Shown here piece after piece: positions 47,005 through 59,055 of a stretch of 64,000 nt of DNA. Below the pieces are notes generated by a model. It had not been told where the DNA came from. It was given only the letters and a program-made list of their open reading frames with translations, and ran no database searches. Origin of the DNA: Tenrec ecaudatus (lineage: Eukaryota; Chordata; Mammalia; Afrosoricida; Tenrecidae); the NCBI RefSeq assembly GCF_050624435.1, contig NC_134540.1, positions 107,847,739 through 107,911,738 on the forward strand, given 5' to 3'. Positions within the stretch are counted from its first letter, which is position 1. Each line of letters begins with the position of its first letter. Both the position numbers and the translations under genes were made by a program.

Positions 47005-47290
47005 GTTCTTTTTTTAAAAAACATTTTATTAGGGGCTCATACAACTCTTATCACAATCCACACATATACAAACATCAGTTGTATAACCGCACATTCTTTG
47101 CACTAATCATTTTCTTTCTTTTTTCTTTTCTTCTTTTATATTTTATTAGGGGCTCATACAACTGTTATCACAATCCATATATATACATACATCAATTGTA
47201 TAAAGCACATCTGTACATTCTTTGCCCTCATCATTCTCAAGGCATTTGCTCTCCACAGATTCTTCCCTGGCATTGCCACAGCTATGGACA
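47005..47290 (-). mobile_element. Two L1-type 3' ends in tandem, antisense
   Basis: 'attttattaggggctcatac' occurs twice (starting about 47,023 and 47,143), each followed by 'cttatcacaatccacacata' or its variant and 'catcagttgtataa' or 'catcaattgtataa'. Both match the end of the L1 at 1-545 in reverse complement. Confidence 0.75.
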
Positions 47291-47645
47291 TTCTCATTAT
47301 CTGTCTTTGGTTGTTGCATTTCCAGTCACCTGGTTTATGCTCTCATTTTAGTTTTAAAAGTAATTTTTGGCTATTGGTCTCACATATATGATTTTTTTAC
47401 AGGGGCACAATACTCACAATGATATTTTTTATTGCACGACTCAATCAGTTGTTTAGCGAAAATAGAACTTAAGAGGCAAGTTTTGGTTCAAGATGTAAGG
47501 AATATCTTAGAGCAATACTTTTAGGTAGTTTTCTACTCTCAACTTGTCCAGTAAGTACAGTTTTTAAAAAAGATTTGAGATTCTGTTCCACATTTTCTTT
47601 CCATTCTATCAGGATCCAACATTTCACCATAGTATCATTATTTAA
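47291..47645. other. Unassigned intergenic sequence
   Basis: Nothing recognised. Confidence 0.35.
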
Positions 47646-47650
47646 CTATA

Positions 47651-48160
47651 TGAGATCGTTACGGTTTATTGTGCCCACCTGGCTGATAAACACATGTGAG
47701 ATTTATTGAAGGGCAGAGAGATAAACAACTCAGTGAGCCTCGCCTTTCTAGTGGTTGGGTCTCTTGCTCTTTGATGGTCGAACTGGGGTGCAGCTGCCTT
47801 AGCCAGTTCCCTGCTTCAGCTGACAAATCTCACTTCTGTGAGACATCCCTGAGGAGAAGCCACATGGACCTATCCCGATGCAGCCCTGGGTGCTGGAGCA
47901 GCTGCGTGGAGACCCCTGCCAGCCTTGAGATGCTTACACGCTCACTGATTTGGCTTTCCACAGTTGGCGTCATTGTGTGTGTTTTGTGAGATGGAGGAGG
48001 ACATTGTGGATTGCTGTCGGACATATGGGTTAATGTTGGACTTGTGGGCTTGGGCAGCACTGGGTTGGGATGTTTTCTTGATGTGCACTTAACCTTTATG
48101 TAAAACTCTCTCTTATAAGTTTCTGTGGATTTGTTCCTCTAGTGTACTCAGATTAACACA
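47651..48160 (+). mobile_element. Solo LTR with perfect 5-bp duplication
   Basis: A 510-bp LTR starting tgagatcgttac and ending 'gattaacaca'. The 5-mer ctata stands directly before (47,646-47,650) and after (48,161-48,165). It matches the antisense LTR at 18,284 ('cacatggacctatcccgatg', 'cagccctgggtgctggagca'). Confidence 0.75.
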
Positions 48161-48519
48161 CTATACTACCCTAGAAATATAGTATCATTCACTATTAACC
48201 ATTTTGAAAATAAGTTCTATATTTTATACTTAATATATTTTGTATTGCAAGTGCAACTAGAGAAGTTTGAAGCCAATCAGGGGAGTGTGATATACTCGAA
48301 TCAAAGTGGAGAAAGTTCATCAGCCATGATCAGCTGTTCAATGCTGCTAGTAGGTCAAATAAGTACCAGCTGGAAAGGAGCTCTCAGTGTAACAAAATGG
48401 AAGTTGCCGACAACAGTAGTTTCAGTAGAGTGTCGAAGGTGAATGCTTGAAAAGAGTTAGTTTAACAGAACAGGAGGAGAACTTGGGACCGTACAGACTT
48501 CTCTGGTCCATTGTGAGAG
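48161..48519. other. Unassigned intergenic sequence
   Basis: No gene or named repeat seen. Confidence 0.35.
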
Positions 48520-48740
48520 CCGCTAAGGCTACTGAGCCCTTGCAATGTGGCTCTTTTGCATTGGAATGTGCTACGTGCACAGCACACACACCAGATTGGT
48601 ATAAAAAATAAAAAATATCTTTTGTAGTGATTGCATGCTTAAAGATCATTTTAAGTTAAATAGAATATATTATTAAAATTCACTCTATTATTTTTACCTT
48701 TTAACTATGGCTATTAAAATTTTTAAATTTGCCAATCTGA
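48520..48740 (+). mobile_element. Ancient hAT-type DNA transposon remnant
   Basis: 'gcccttgcaatgtggctctt', 'acacacaccagattggtata', 'aaatagaatatattattaaa' and 'actatggctattaaaatttt' follow the order of a common old mammalian non-autonomous DNA element. No termini identified. Confidence 0.45.
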
Positions 48741-49486
48741 CTTACTTTATATAGCTACTGAATAGCAATGGCATGGAAACAATAGTGATTTTGTTGTAAG
48801 GGGGAACAAATATGTGGGATGATACCCAGAGGTGGGTAAGGTCAAGAGGTTTTATTTTTCTCTGCATGGAATAAATTGCAATATGTTTGTATGTAGGAAT
48901 GTTACTCTGGTTTCTTCTTCCATTGATTTGGCTACAGCTCATGGAAGCCTACACATAACATATAACATTATGGCACATTGCCCCCATCCTACGCCATCTT
49001 CATGATTCTTGGTATGTTTGAGACGAGTGTTGGGCTTACTGTGTCAGGTAGGTTTTCTCACATTTTTGCTGATCTTCCACTCTACCAAAGATGCTCGGAT
49101 GCCCAACGGGAGCAGGCTGAAGTCAAAAAGGGAAGGCAGACGGAACACCAGTCGAGAGTAAGAGTAGATGCCGCAGACGGTGGAGGCCAGCTGTGCTAAT
49201 TTCCTTGAGTAGTTGGGCTTGTTTGTGTTCTAGTGTACATGGCGTGATTGCACCATAGGCCTAACAGTAGGAAAGGCAGATATACACTATGACCCCAGAA
49301 AGGTGAGCACATGGTGAATTGTGAGGGTATGAAAATTCCTCTTCTACATTCCTAATGAAATAGAAACCCATTTTCAACTGAGAGCAGGGATGGGGAGGAA
49401 GTGCTTTCCAGAGACACACTATAGTCACCCTATGACAAAAGTTACTTGGCTTTAGGGTTGCTTAGAAGAGAGTGAGGGGACATTAC
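48741..49486. other. Unassigned intergenic sequence
   Basis: No gene or named repeat. Confidence 0.35.
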
Positions 49487-49672
49487 AGGGAGCCCTGGGT
49501 TCCCTGGACTGCCTGGGTGCTGCAAATAGTTAACACTCTCAGATGCTAATCAAAAGGTTGCTAGTTTGAGTCCACTCAGAGGAACCTGGGAAGAATGGCC
49601 TGAAAAGTCAGTCACTAAGACTCCTATGGATTGTGGGTTCATGGAGTTGATCCCATGGCAACGTTGGGTGGG
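49487..49672 (+). mobile_element. AfroSINE: AfroSINE, sense
   Basis: 'gggagccctgggttccctgg' head, 'aaggttgctagtttgagtcc' B-box region and 'actcctatggattgtgggtt' body. The tail is diverged. Confidence 0.65.
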
Positions 49673-51145
49673 GAGAAGGCGGGCTCACCACCAAAGAACC
49701 GTTGGTCCAAGCAACCGACGGTAGAGCTCTTCTGACGCATCCATCATCTTTTCTCTTTATTGCTTGCCTCTCAATTTCTTTTTACTACAACGAAAAAGAA
49801 AACATCCACACCCCCACTTCCATTTGCTCGGTGTCCCACATCTGCTGGAGGGAGCTGGTCCCTCCGCATTTCATTGTCACACACACATGTGAATCCAGTC
49901 TCAGCCTTTTATGTTTCTTGTTTTCTCTTTCCTGTCTGCCTTTATGGGGCTGATCCTTACCTCTGGCACTGTTGGGCGCCTGAGGCTGGGGAGGCAGCTT
50001 CCCCTCAATTTGGCTGCCCTGGATCCTCAGCAGCCAGGCTTCAAAGAGCAACTACCATTTCCTTCCCGCAGCCCCAATGCCAGCTCCAGAGGCAGCTGGG
50101 CCGTTTTAAACATTTATCTCGCACTTTGGTTTATTTTAAACATTTGCGTTATTCTGAAAAGCTGAATGACGTCCTCCCACCCCCCACTCCACATCTCATA
50201 GGGAGACAGGCCATCTCTATGTCCCAGTTTATTGGTGGTTTGGAAATCTTTCTCCAAATTATTCGTTACAACACTAAGTGATAAAAAAATAATGTTTAAA
50301 CAAAATCCTTTGCTGATCCTGGGCTCCCTAGAGGAGACACTGGACATTGTCGAGATTGCTGGCCAGCCTACTACCTTGTGCCCAAAGAGGAGACTGACCG
50401 CTGGGACTTCGAAAGTTGCTGGGTGATTCTATACGGATGCAGAGGAAAGTGAAAAGAAGCCGAGTTAAGGACAAAGAGGTGATGTGGGGATTGACTGGGA
50501 TCGGCATTTAGAAATGGTCAGTATGCTGGATTACTTTTCTTGCCCCTGCTCTCTGGAAGCTATAAAGATAAAAGCACAAAGTTTCTTTTCTGTGAAATGT
50601 TTCCACAGAAACGTCCGAGGTGAGGAGCAACCACAACTAAAAGACTGTGAAAAGGGAGGAGTTTACAACCTGGGTCTGCTCTGGCACAGACGGCAAGGGC
50701 AGAGGAAGTATTCAAGCCAAGCGAAAGAATGTGGACACCTGGATTTTCAAAGTGGAGCTGTCTGCACAAACAAATGGCCTCTCGCCTGGTCTGTTCTTTC
50801 CACTTTTCATTGGCTTCCATTTTTTGTGTGTCATCTTTCTTTATTTCTCTCAAATTCCTTTGACTAAACTATAACTCTACCAGCTTCTTTCGATAGCTAA
50901 CGTGCTAGTCAGCTATTCCGACATTTCATAAAACTGTGTGACCTTGTGATAATTATCTCCTTGGCTGAACACCCCCAGTTCCTCCATAAAGAACGTGGAA
51001 AAAGATAAGTTGCATAAAGGTACAATGAGCTGGGTTACAAAAACAAAACAAAATTGAAGAAAACACAAAAACGTTAACAGTGAGCAGCCGGCTTTACTAA
51101 ATTGCACAGCTCCTCTCTGACTGCTGTCAGCACCGTGGTGCAGGA
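49673..51145. other. Unassigned intergenic sequence, partly GC-richer
   Basis: Contains ORFs of 173 (49,760-50,281) and 127 codons (50,484-50,867) that I do not recognise. They have no domain, and nothing else supports coding. Confidence 0.35.
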
Positions 51146-52794
51146 TATTAGGGTTTTGAAGGGGATACCTCTTCAATTCCCAATCCATGGTACTTTCAGT
51201 ACTCTTTATCAGTATCGTAATTCAAATGCCTCCATTCCTTTTCAACCTTCCTTATTAAATGTCTAGCTTTCGCATGCATATGAAGTGATTGAGAATAGCC
51301 TGGCTTGAAGCTGGTGCACCCTAGTATCCAAAGCAACACCAGTGATTGCCAACCCTTTGAGGAGCTCTGGTGTAGCAGATTGACCTAATACAAGGTGGTA
51401 TTTGATCGTGTGACTGCAGCTTCCATGTGCATCCATAATTGCTCTTTGGAATCGATTGGAATCTCTGACAACTTCAATCTTTTCTCTGTTTATCATGCTG
51501 TTACCTATTGGGCCACTCATTTTCTTTAGCATGAGCTGCAATTCATATGAAGGCTGAGGGCCTTGCTCTTCATCAGCAAGCGCTTTAAGGCATCCTCACC
51601 TGCAGCCAGCAAGACTGTGTCTTCTACACCTGAGAGGTAGTTAACAAGTCTTCCTCCATGCCTGGTACAGAGCCCCCACCCCCCCCCCCACCCCATATGG
51701 TCCATCTTACCCGATTACTGCTCAGCATACAGATTGAATAGATACGGTGAGAGGATGCGACCCTGGCACACACCTTTCTTTTAAAACTTGTAATATTCCC
51801 TTGTTTTGTTCACAAAACTGCCTCTTGACCCATGTACAAGTTCTGCATGAGCAGAATATAGTGTTCTGGAATTCCCATACTTCTTATGGTCCACTCATTT
51901 GAATGTGTTTGCATACTCAACGAAACATAGTACACCTCTTTCTGGTATCTCTCTTTTCAGTCAAGATCCATTGGGTGTCAACACGATTATTACTTGCTCC
52001 ATGTCCTCTTCTGAATTTGACTGAACCTCTGAAAGCTCCCTGTCTGTCAATGTACTGAGACAACTGTTGTTGGATGATCTTCAGCAAAATTTTACTCTTG
52101 TGTGATGATATTGTTCTATAATTGGAGCATCCTTTTTTGGTCTACTTTCTTCAGAATGGGTGCAAATATGGACCTCTTCCAGTCAGTTGGCCAAGTAGCT
52201 CTATTCTAAATTTCTTGATGTAGATAAGTGAGTGCTTCCAGTGCTTTATCGGCTTGGTGAAACATTTCATTTGGTATTGCACCAATTCTTGGAGCCTTGT
52301 TTTTGGCTAATTTTTTCAGCGCAGCTTGGACTTCTTCCTTCAGTACCACTGGTTCTTGACCATATGTTACTTTTTGAAATTGTGGATTTAACTAGTTTAT
52401 TTTTTTGAATGACCTTTCTTAGCTGGCACTTTATTGGTTGCTTTGAGGTCAGTACAGAGATATTATGAACATTTTGTACATGATTCTTAATGTGCATACC
52501 AAAATCCCAAAGTGCTACGTAGATACAATTCAGTTTCTAAATTCCAGTGACTTTCCTGCTTTAAATTTGGGGATGTTTTCAAAAATAGGTTACCATGTAC
52601 CATTATTTCAAATGTTGATAAGCTGCTACATCTTCAGTCCCACTAATACACAGTTTGATGTCACATACACTACACACTCAAATGTTCAACCTTTAATAGA
52701 ACATAACAAAGTTACCAGGAAAACGGGATGACTACCACCAACGATCTTACAGAATGCCCACCATTCTGCCAAGAAAGCCATGGTGACAGAATGA

Positions 52795-53630
52795 TTATCG
52801 ACACAATTTTATTTAAAAACAAAACAAAACATGGTGACAAAACCTCAACTGTTTAAGTCATACAAATGCATGACAGTGACTCCGAATTGACATGAACTAT
52901 GTTTTATATTAGGGGTATAAAAACTCCCCGTCCCCATCCCATGGAATGTTATGTTGACCCCAAAGACAGGCAAATCTTCCCACAATTCAACATCCCTCTA
53001 TTTTCTGATTGTATCAAACAATAAACAACCAGTAAATGATTTCATATCTTTTAAATGCATTTGTACTTTAAAAGGTGGGTGGGTGATGAAGTGGGATTTC
53101 CTCCTTCTTAAAAAATATTTCAAGCGCTACTGTAAAACTGTCCTTTGTCAAATAATTAATGAAAGTGTTCCTCTGGACTGTACAAGAGGGAGCACCAGGG
53201 CCCACCGACAAGACAAGGTAGATACGCATTCACTAGACTTGGTTCTTTTGTTCCTGCTTCATCACAGGCGGGCCTCTCCTTGTTTTTCATTTTCCCATTT
53301 TCAGCAGGTAAATCTTCAGTTTCTTGGTGAGCTACTTCAGCCTGTTTTCCCCTTCTTCTCCTTTTCCCTTTTGCTTGCCCTTCTTTGTCTGAGGATTTAT
53401 CCTTGCCTGCTGCCTTTTCGTGGCTTCCTCTCTGCAGGCGTAGATCTTGCTGACAACCTTGCTGGTCTCCCCCTTGGCTCCTCTGATGCCTGCAGATCGC
53501 CAGGCTCAGAGAGCTTTTGCAAGCTGGGTTGCTGGGGGCCCTACTGCTCTGCCAGCTGCCCAAGCTGCTAGCACCCACGACGGGTCTGGAGGAGAATCCT
53601 GCACTCACTCTTTTTAGTACCGCAACTCTG
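52795..53630 (-). pseudogene. HMGN1: HMGN1 processed pseudogene
   Basis: The minus-strand frame 53,156-53,608 contains A-A-G-K-D-K-S-S-D-K, G-K-Q-A-E-V-A-H-Q-E-T, D-L-P-A-E-N-G and D-E-A-G-T-K-E. This is the body and acidic tail of HMGN1 (about 100 residues), a nucleosome-binding protein. The N-terminal part is out of frame and scrambled. The stop region is lost and translation runs on into the 3' UTR. The 3' UTR is recognisable ('catttactggttgtttattg' on the minus strand) and reaches an aataaa at about 52,810. No introns are seen. It sits inside an RTE copy and shares its orientation. Confidence 0.9.
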
Positions 53631-54534
53631 TTTTCTTTTCACTTCTTTTGACACTTGCTGGATCATTCAATATTTTGTCCATAAACATGATCAATATTGC
53701 CACTGGGGGCTTGAAGTTTTCATTAGTTCTCTAGTTTAGGATCTGGGGAGCATGCTCTTCCTTTTTGGTTTTCTAGTTCTAGGTCTTTGCACTTTTCATT
53801 ATCATTCTTCACTTTGTCTTTTCCTTGGAAATTTTCTGTTCAGCTCTTCTATTTCATTTCTTCTGTTTTCCCTAGCTACCCCATAGTTAAGAGCAAGGGT
53901 CGGAGTCTCCTATGACTACCACTATGATCTTTTCTCTCCTACATTTTTAATAACCCTTTTCTTTCTTCATGGATGATGTTCTCGGTATCATCCCACATTG
54001 GTTTTTTTTTATTAGTGTTTAATGCATCAAACTTGTGCTTGAGACATTTTTCAAATTAAGGTGGGATCCCCAAGGTTGTATTTTGGCTCTCATGGCTTGT
54101 TTGAATTTTCTTCAGCTTGACCTTGAACTTGAAGATGAGCAGTTGATGGTCTGATCCACAGTCAGCCCCTGGCTTGGGTTTAGTTGCTGATACTGAGCTT
54201 CTGCATTGTCTTTTCCCACAGATACATTTGATTTGAGTTTTGTGCAGTCTGCCTAGAGAAATCCACATGTGTGATCTCCAATCGGGTTGTTTTGAAAACA
54301 TATTTTCAATGAAGAAGTTGCTGGTCTTGCACAATTCTATCATGCAATCTCCACCTTCATTTCTATCACCAAGAGCATATTTTCCAATTACTGTTTCTTC
54401 TTCTTTGTTGCCAACTTTTCCACTCCAATGGCCAATAAGTAACAATCCACCTTGATGGCATATTTAATCACTTCCAGACTGAACATATTGGTAAAACTTT
54501 TCAGTTTCTTCCCTAGCTTAGGGGGTTGGTGTAT

Positions 54535-54862
54535 AAATTTGAAGAAAACAAAAGCACCATGGACTGTCAGAAGGACAAACAGATCTGTCTTAGAAGAAGT
54601 ACAGCTGGAGTGCTTCTTAGAGGGTGAGCCTTTACGAGGAGGGTCCACGTCCTGGAAAATGACCTCATACTTATACAGTCGAGGGGCAGCATCAAGGAAG
54701 GAGGCCATGGATGAGGTGACTGGCCACAGTGTCTGCAACAAGGGGCTCAAACATATGATAAATTGTGGGGGGAGGGGCACTGGACTGGGGGGTGTTTATG
54801 TCTGTTTTGCATAAGGTCACTATTAATTGGCACTGATTTGATGGCATCCAGCAACAACAAAT
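54535..54862 (+). mobile_element. RTE: RTE 3' end, sense, inserted in an antisense RTE
   Basis: Starts near 'gcaccatggactgtcagaag', with 'ttagaagaagtacagctgga' and 'cttatacagtcgaggggcag', and ends 'ggcatccagcaacaacaa', the (CAA)n tail of this family. It is 5' truncated. Confidence 0.75.
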
Positions 54863-54930
54863 TTCTAGTGTCACGGCAACACAAACGCCACCACAGCAAG
54901 ATAAACTGGCATGCATGTGGTAGGGGCTGA

Positions 54931-55720
54931 AGGTTAGGTTTAGTAATTGTCTTTTCAAATCAATAAATATTCCCTAACTTAAAAATGCAAAAAAAAAAAT
55001 GACAAGATTGTAAAACTTCTGCTATTTGAATGGAATATAAGACCGTGAAAGACCTCGCTGGTAGAAGGCAGTGCAGTGCTTTCTCTGACTCCAGGAGGAT
55101 TTGGATTTGAAAATGCAATAGGGCTCAACTTCCATCTGAACTAGAACTCCTCGGCACCCTGTAAAATTAGGGAAATTCTATTGGTCAGATAAGGGAGAAA
55201 GGAAGGCTTTAATTGCTGAATAGTGAAGATTAATCAAGTTTATGGAAGAATAAACATTTTTGTATATGTGGGGCAAAGATCCTTAAATAAAGGCTCTCAC
55301 ATTCGCTTGGAGAAAGCAGACCAGCTGTGACCAAGTTACACTGGGGAAAGGGGAACCCGTGCTCTTGGACAACAAGGAGGGTATTCTGTGCACTTCTATA
55401 AAAAGCCTAATGTTTTTGTGAGGCATGAAACACAGTGGTAAGGCAATTGGTAAGGCGATCAGAAAGCTGTATCCCAAAGTTTATTGAATTCTGCTCAACC
55501 TTTTCCCTCCATACTATTCAGAGCTAATGTCAGAGGGATGTTCTGAGTGCTTATTCAAAACACAGAACTTGCAGCCTTGGGGCCTTTTGCATTGGGATCT
55601 TGCCAATGCACCTCATCCCAATGCTTCTTCTGGCTTTTAATAGGTGTGATGGGCCCGTTGGCTGTTGAGCCAGCCAAGGCTGCTCGATTATTTCATGATT
55701 TTTATAACGTGGTGGAGGAG
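54931..55720. other. Unassigned intergenic sequence
   Basis: No gene or named repeat. Confidence 0.35.
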
Positions 55721-55724
55721 ATTA

Positions 55725-55920
55725 TTAGGTGGTGCCCATGGTTGGTGCATTTAGTTGCTAACTGAAAGATTAGAAGTTTGAGGAACCTTAGAGAAAAACC
55801 TGCTGGTTTACTTCGCAAGGTCCCCATTGCTCCTGAGAGCCACTCGGGGATGCTGTGAATGGGTGTTTACTAGACAGCAGACTACACGGCAACTATTGAT
55901 GTGGCTTGAAGTCCACAATG
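55725..55920 (+). mobile_element. AfroSINE: AfroSINE, sense, diverged
   Basis: 'agttgctaactgaaagatta', 'gaagtttgagga' and 'cttcgcaaggtccccattgc', then 'gggtgtttactagacagcag', keep the AfroSINE order. Confidence 0.55.
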
Positions 55921-56194
55921 GCTGTTAAGATCGCTGCACTCACTTCATGTGCACCACATTGGAAATTAGTGTAGAATCCAACATTTCGTATGGTAAAAAG
56001 AAAATTTTCTGGATTAATTTCCCCTTACTCCCCCCCATTTAAAAAAACAAGTCATATATTTTGCTTCAACTTGAAACACAATTATACATGAATTCATAAC
56101 TTTGTGAAGTTGGTCAAGCCTTTGACTTGAGTAGGGGCCTAGTTAGTATTGTTTATTGGCTGTTACGCACAAGTGACCCCCGTACAATGTTTAG

Positions 56195-56395
56195 AGGAGT
56201 TGTTGGATGGTGTGTAATCTAAACGGGCTACTGACCCAAAGATCACGAGTTCAAATGCTCCCAGAGTAGCTTAGAAATAAAGACCTGGTGATCTGCTTCT
56301 TCCCACCTACAACCTTGGGAATCTGTGCAGGGAATTATACTTGGACACACGTGGCGCTGTTATGAATTGGAGTTCACTAGACAGTGTTCACCAAA
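56195..56395 (+). mobile_element. AfroSINE: AfroSINE-like element, diverged
   Basis: 'gggctactgacccaaagatc' followed by 'acgagttcaaatgctcccag' is a tRNA-like region. 'tacaaccttgggaatctgtg' and 'ttggagttcactagacagtg' complete the SINE order. Confidence 0.5.
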
Positions 56396-56399
56396 GTAG

Positions 56400-57674
56400 A
56401 ACTGTTTATACCGTGGCCTCAATTGCATTATTAGACGAGGCACTAAATCCACCTTAATGATGTTATGATGAAGTGCAAAAACTTGAAATGACGGAGGAGA
56501 AAAAAGTGGCACCATGTTCTTTCATCGTGTTACTGGAGCACTTTCTCACAGGCCCACCAAAGGATGATTTGATTTTCAAGGAGAATGATCTTTTAGTGAA
56601 ATATCCCTTATTGAGGTTTAGTCTACAAAATCACATTTTAACGTATAAATGTTTATCCGGTATTGATGCAAATGATTTCAGTCTACTAGTAAAAACAACC
56701 CTAATGGTTATAATTTAATGGCCCTTCTGACACTAATCAGTTCTTCATTTAATCTAGCAATTTTCCCCATGATTTCCTCTTCAGTGCCTTTATAGATAGA
56801 ATCAGTTCTTCAAATGCTATTTTTACCAGCTTTGCAATTTAGTTGATTCTCTCATTGAAGAGTTAAAAAAATTGTCACATTATCATTTTATACTTATGTA
56901 AGTCATATTTATCGCTTAAAAATTACACTTTGAATTTCTTCCCCAACAGTATGAATGATCACCACTCGCTATTTGATTTCAGTGAAATTTTCTTTGCCAA
57001 GATATTGAGGAAGTTATTAATACCAAGAGATTAAACCGAAGGTCTATATTTCAGTAAAGTGAAATAATAAATTTCTGCTACATAATTACTTTTGGTTTTT
57101 AAGAAGACTGATAGCAAATAACAAATTTGACTTATATAGTAAGATAACCTTGAACCTCTAATACAGGTTCAAGGTTAATCTGTGGGTTGACTCATGACTA
57201 CCACAACTCTGTTATGCAGAATGAAGCCAGGAGCTTGTACTGCCTGAAAATGCGTCCCTCCCAAGAAGTGGTAGGAACCCTGGCTATGATTACAGATCTT
57301 CAGTTTCAACAAAGATTATAACAAAATAAATCAATCAAAGACTAAGTTTCCATAAATACAGCATTCTCATGTTCCCCTGTAGCCATATCTCCTTCATTTT
57401 AGAGACAAACCTCCATTCTCATAGAAAGTTCATTTGTGCTTCTGTCTTGTTCCAGCAAAGCTCAAATGAATGTGAAAACAAGCTTGGGCCATATCCCTTG
57501 CTGACTCTTTTTTCCTTCTACTAGAAATGTGTGTGTGCAAAGTAGTAAGTGCCCTATATTCAATGCATTTGGTATTAAGTAAATGGTTTATTTTGTAGAT
57601 AATGAATGTGTAATCAAGAACAGAGACTGTATCTTGGTTGTTTTTTCTTCAGTACCTGACATCCAGAAGATCCG
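56400..57674. other. Unassigned sequence with a hairpin and an RTE-like scrap
   Basis: 57,178-57,245 resembles an antisense RTE/AfroSINE tail ('gggttgactcatgactacca', 'ctgttatgcagaatgaagcc'). A perfect 13-bp hairpin lies just before it. The remainder is unrecognised. Confidence 0.35.
57145..57177. repeat. Perfect 13-bp inverted repeat, 7-nt loop
   Basis: Arms taaccttgaacct and aggttcaaggtta with loop ctaatac. Confidence 0.95.
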
Positions 57675-59055
57675 CTGCTCACCTGTCAGTTTGCTGTGCG
57701 GTGGTGGCTCCTATGTGGTTGTGATAGAAGAAGCTGTGCCATGGGTATTGGAAATAGGAGCCTAAGGTAGACAATTTTCAGGGCAGCTTGCAAGCTAAGA
57801 CAGTCTAAGAGGAAAGGATTGGTGATTTACTTCTGAAAATTAGCCAATAGAAGTCTTCTGGATCTCAGCAGAGTATATCGTGATACTCTTTTGGAAGATA
57901 ACCCCTTAAGATGGAGGAAATATTCAACTATAGTCTTCCCCAATTTCCTCTGTCTATGTGTGAGATATTGCCTATGTCAAGGCATTTGAATGTGTGGGTC
58001 ATAACAAACCATGGATAGCCTTGAGAAGAACATGAATTCCAAAATAACTCATTGAGCTCATGCAGAACTTGTATGCGGCTCCAAGAGGCAGATGCGCATG
58101 TAGAATAAGGGGATATCGCAGGGGACAAACTCAGGAAAGGTGCGTGTGAAGGTTGTATCCTTCCCCATGCTTGTGCGATCTGTGCAGCCTGTGTGCTACA
58201 TGAATGATTAGAGAAGGTGGGTTTCATGAAGAAATGTTCAGCCCCCGAATTAGAGCAAAGTTTAACAGCCTGCCTGCCATGTGCAGATGACACACTCTTG
58301 CTTGCTGCAAGAGGAGGATTTGAAGCACTTGCTGGTGAAGATCATGGATTGCAGTGTGCAGTATTGAGTCCAATTCAATGTAAAGAAGATCTAAAGTCTT
58401 ACAACTGGATCAACTGGTAACATGATAAATGGAGACGAGATTGAAGTTGTCAAGTATTTTGTCTTGCTTAGATCCACAATGAAGGCTCATGGAAGCAGCA
58501 GTCTGAGATCAAATGATGCATTTCATTGGATAAATGTGTTGCCTACGAACACTTTAGAGTATTGAAAAGCAGGGAGGTTACTTTGAGGACTAAGGTGTGT
58601 GTGATCCAAGCCACGGGATTTTCAATCACCTCACATCTACGTGAAGGTTGGACATTGAATAGAAAAGACTGAAGAAGAATCTATGCATTTGGATTGTGGT
58701 GCTAGTGAAGAATACCGAAACTACCATGGGCTGCCAAAAGGACAAACATATTTGTCTTAGGACTATTAGGGAGAAGTAAAGCCAGAGTACTCCTTAGATG
58801 ACAATGCTTTGTCTTATATACTTGGGACACGTTGTCAGGAGAGACCATTTCCTGGAGCAGCATATCATGTTGGGAATGTAGGAGCCAGTGAAAAGGAATA
58901 AGGCCTTCCAAGAGCTGGATGGACCCACTGGCTACAACCATGGACGCCAGCAGGGGGACAATTGTGAGGATGGTGCAGAGCCAGGTAGCATCTCATTCTG
59001 TTGTGCATAAAGTCACTCTGGGTCAGAACCAATTTGATGGCTCTAGCACCCACAA
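57675..59055 (+). mobile_element. RTE: RTE LINE, sense, with large internal deletion
   Basis: Keeps the 5' leader (from 'cacctgtcagtttgctgtgc' to about 57,915), then jumps into RT at about 57,935 ('tatgtcaaggcatttgaatg'). It therefore lacks the endonuclease and half of RT. The catalytic box is C-A-D-D (58,280-58,291) with T-L-L-L-A following. It runs to the 3' end ('tctcattctgttgtgcataa', 'ggctctagcacccacaac'). Frames are broken. Confidence 0.8.

Larger units (their letters stand above)
51150..54930 (-). mobile_element. RTE: RTE LINE, antisense, with two later insertions
   Basis: From 5' to 3' on the minus strand there is a leader fragment (54,930-54,868), then the endonuclease (54,445-54,056). 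The endonuclease is open for 129 codons and includes G-A-D-C-G-S-D-H and K-V-G-N-K-E-E. Sequence upstream of RT (about 54,000-53,740) and the RT region (52,385-51,150) follow. The RT catalytic box is G-V-E-D (51,619-51,630). The series is interrupted by a sense RTE piece (54,535-54,862) and by the HMGN1 retrocopy (52,795-53,630). That these parts belong to one copy is inferred from order and orientation. The 3' end is missing below 51,150. Confidence 0.75.

Noticed and set aside
46869..47351. 160-codon frame (+)
   Set aside because: It runs through tandem L1 3' ends and shows the same translated repeat twice.
49760..50281. 173-codon frame (+) as a possible gene
   Set aside because: No recognisable domain, splice structure or family similarity; length is within chance for this base composition.
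52951..53571. Longest open frame in the window (206 codons, +)
   Set aside because: It is antisense to the HMGN1 retropseudogene; the protein similarity is on the minus strand.
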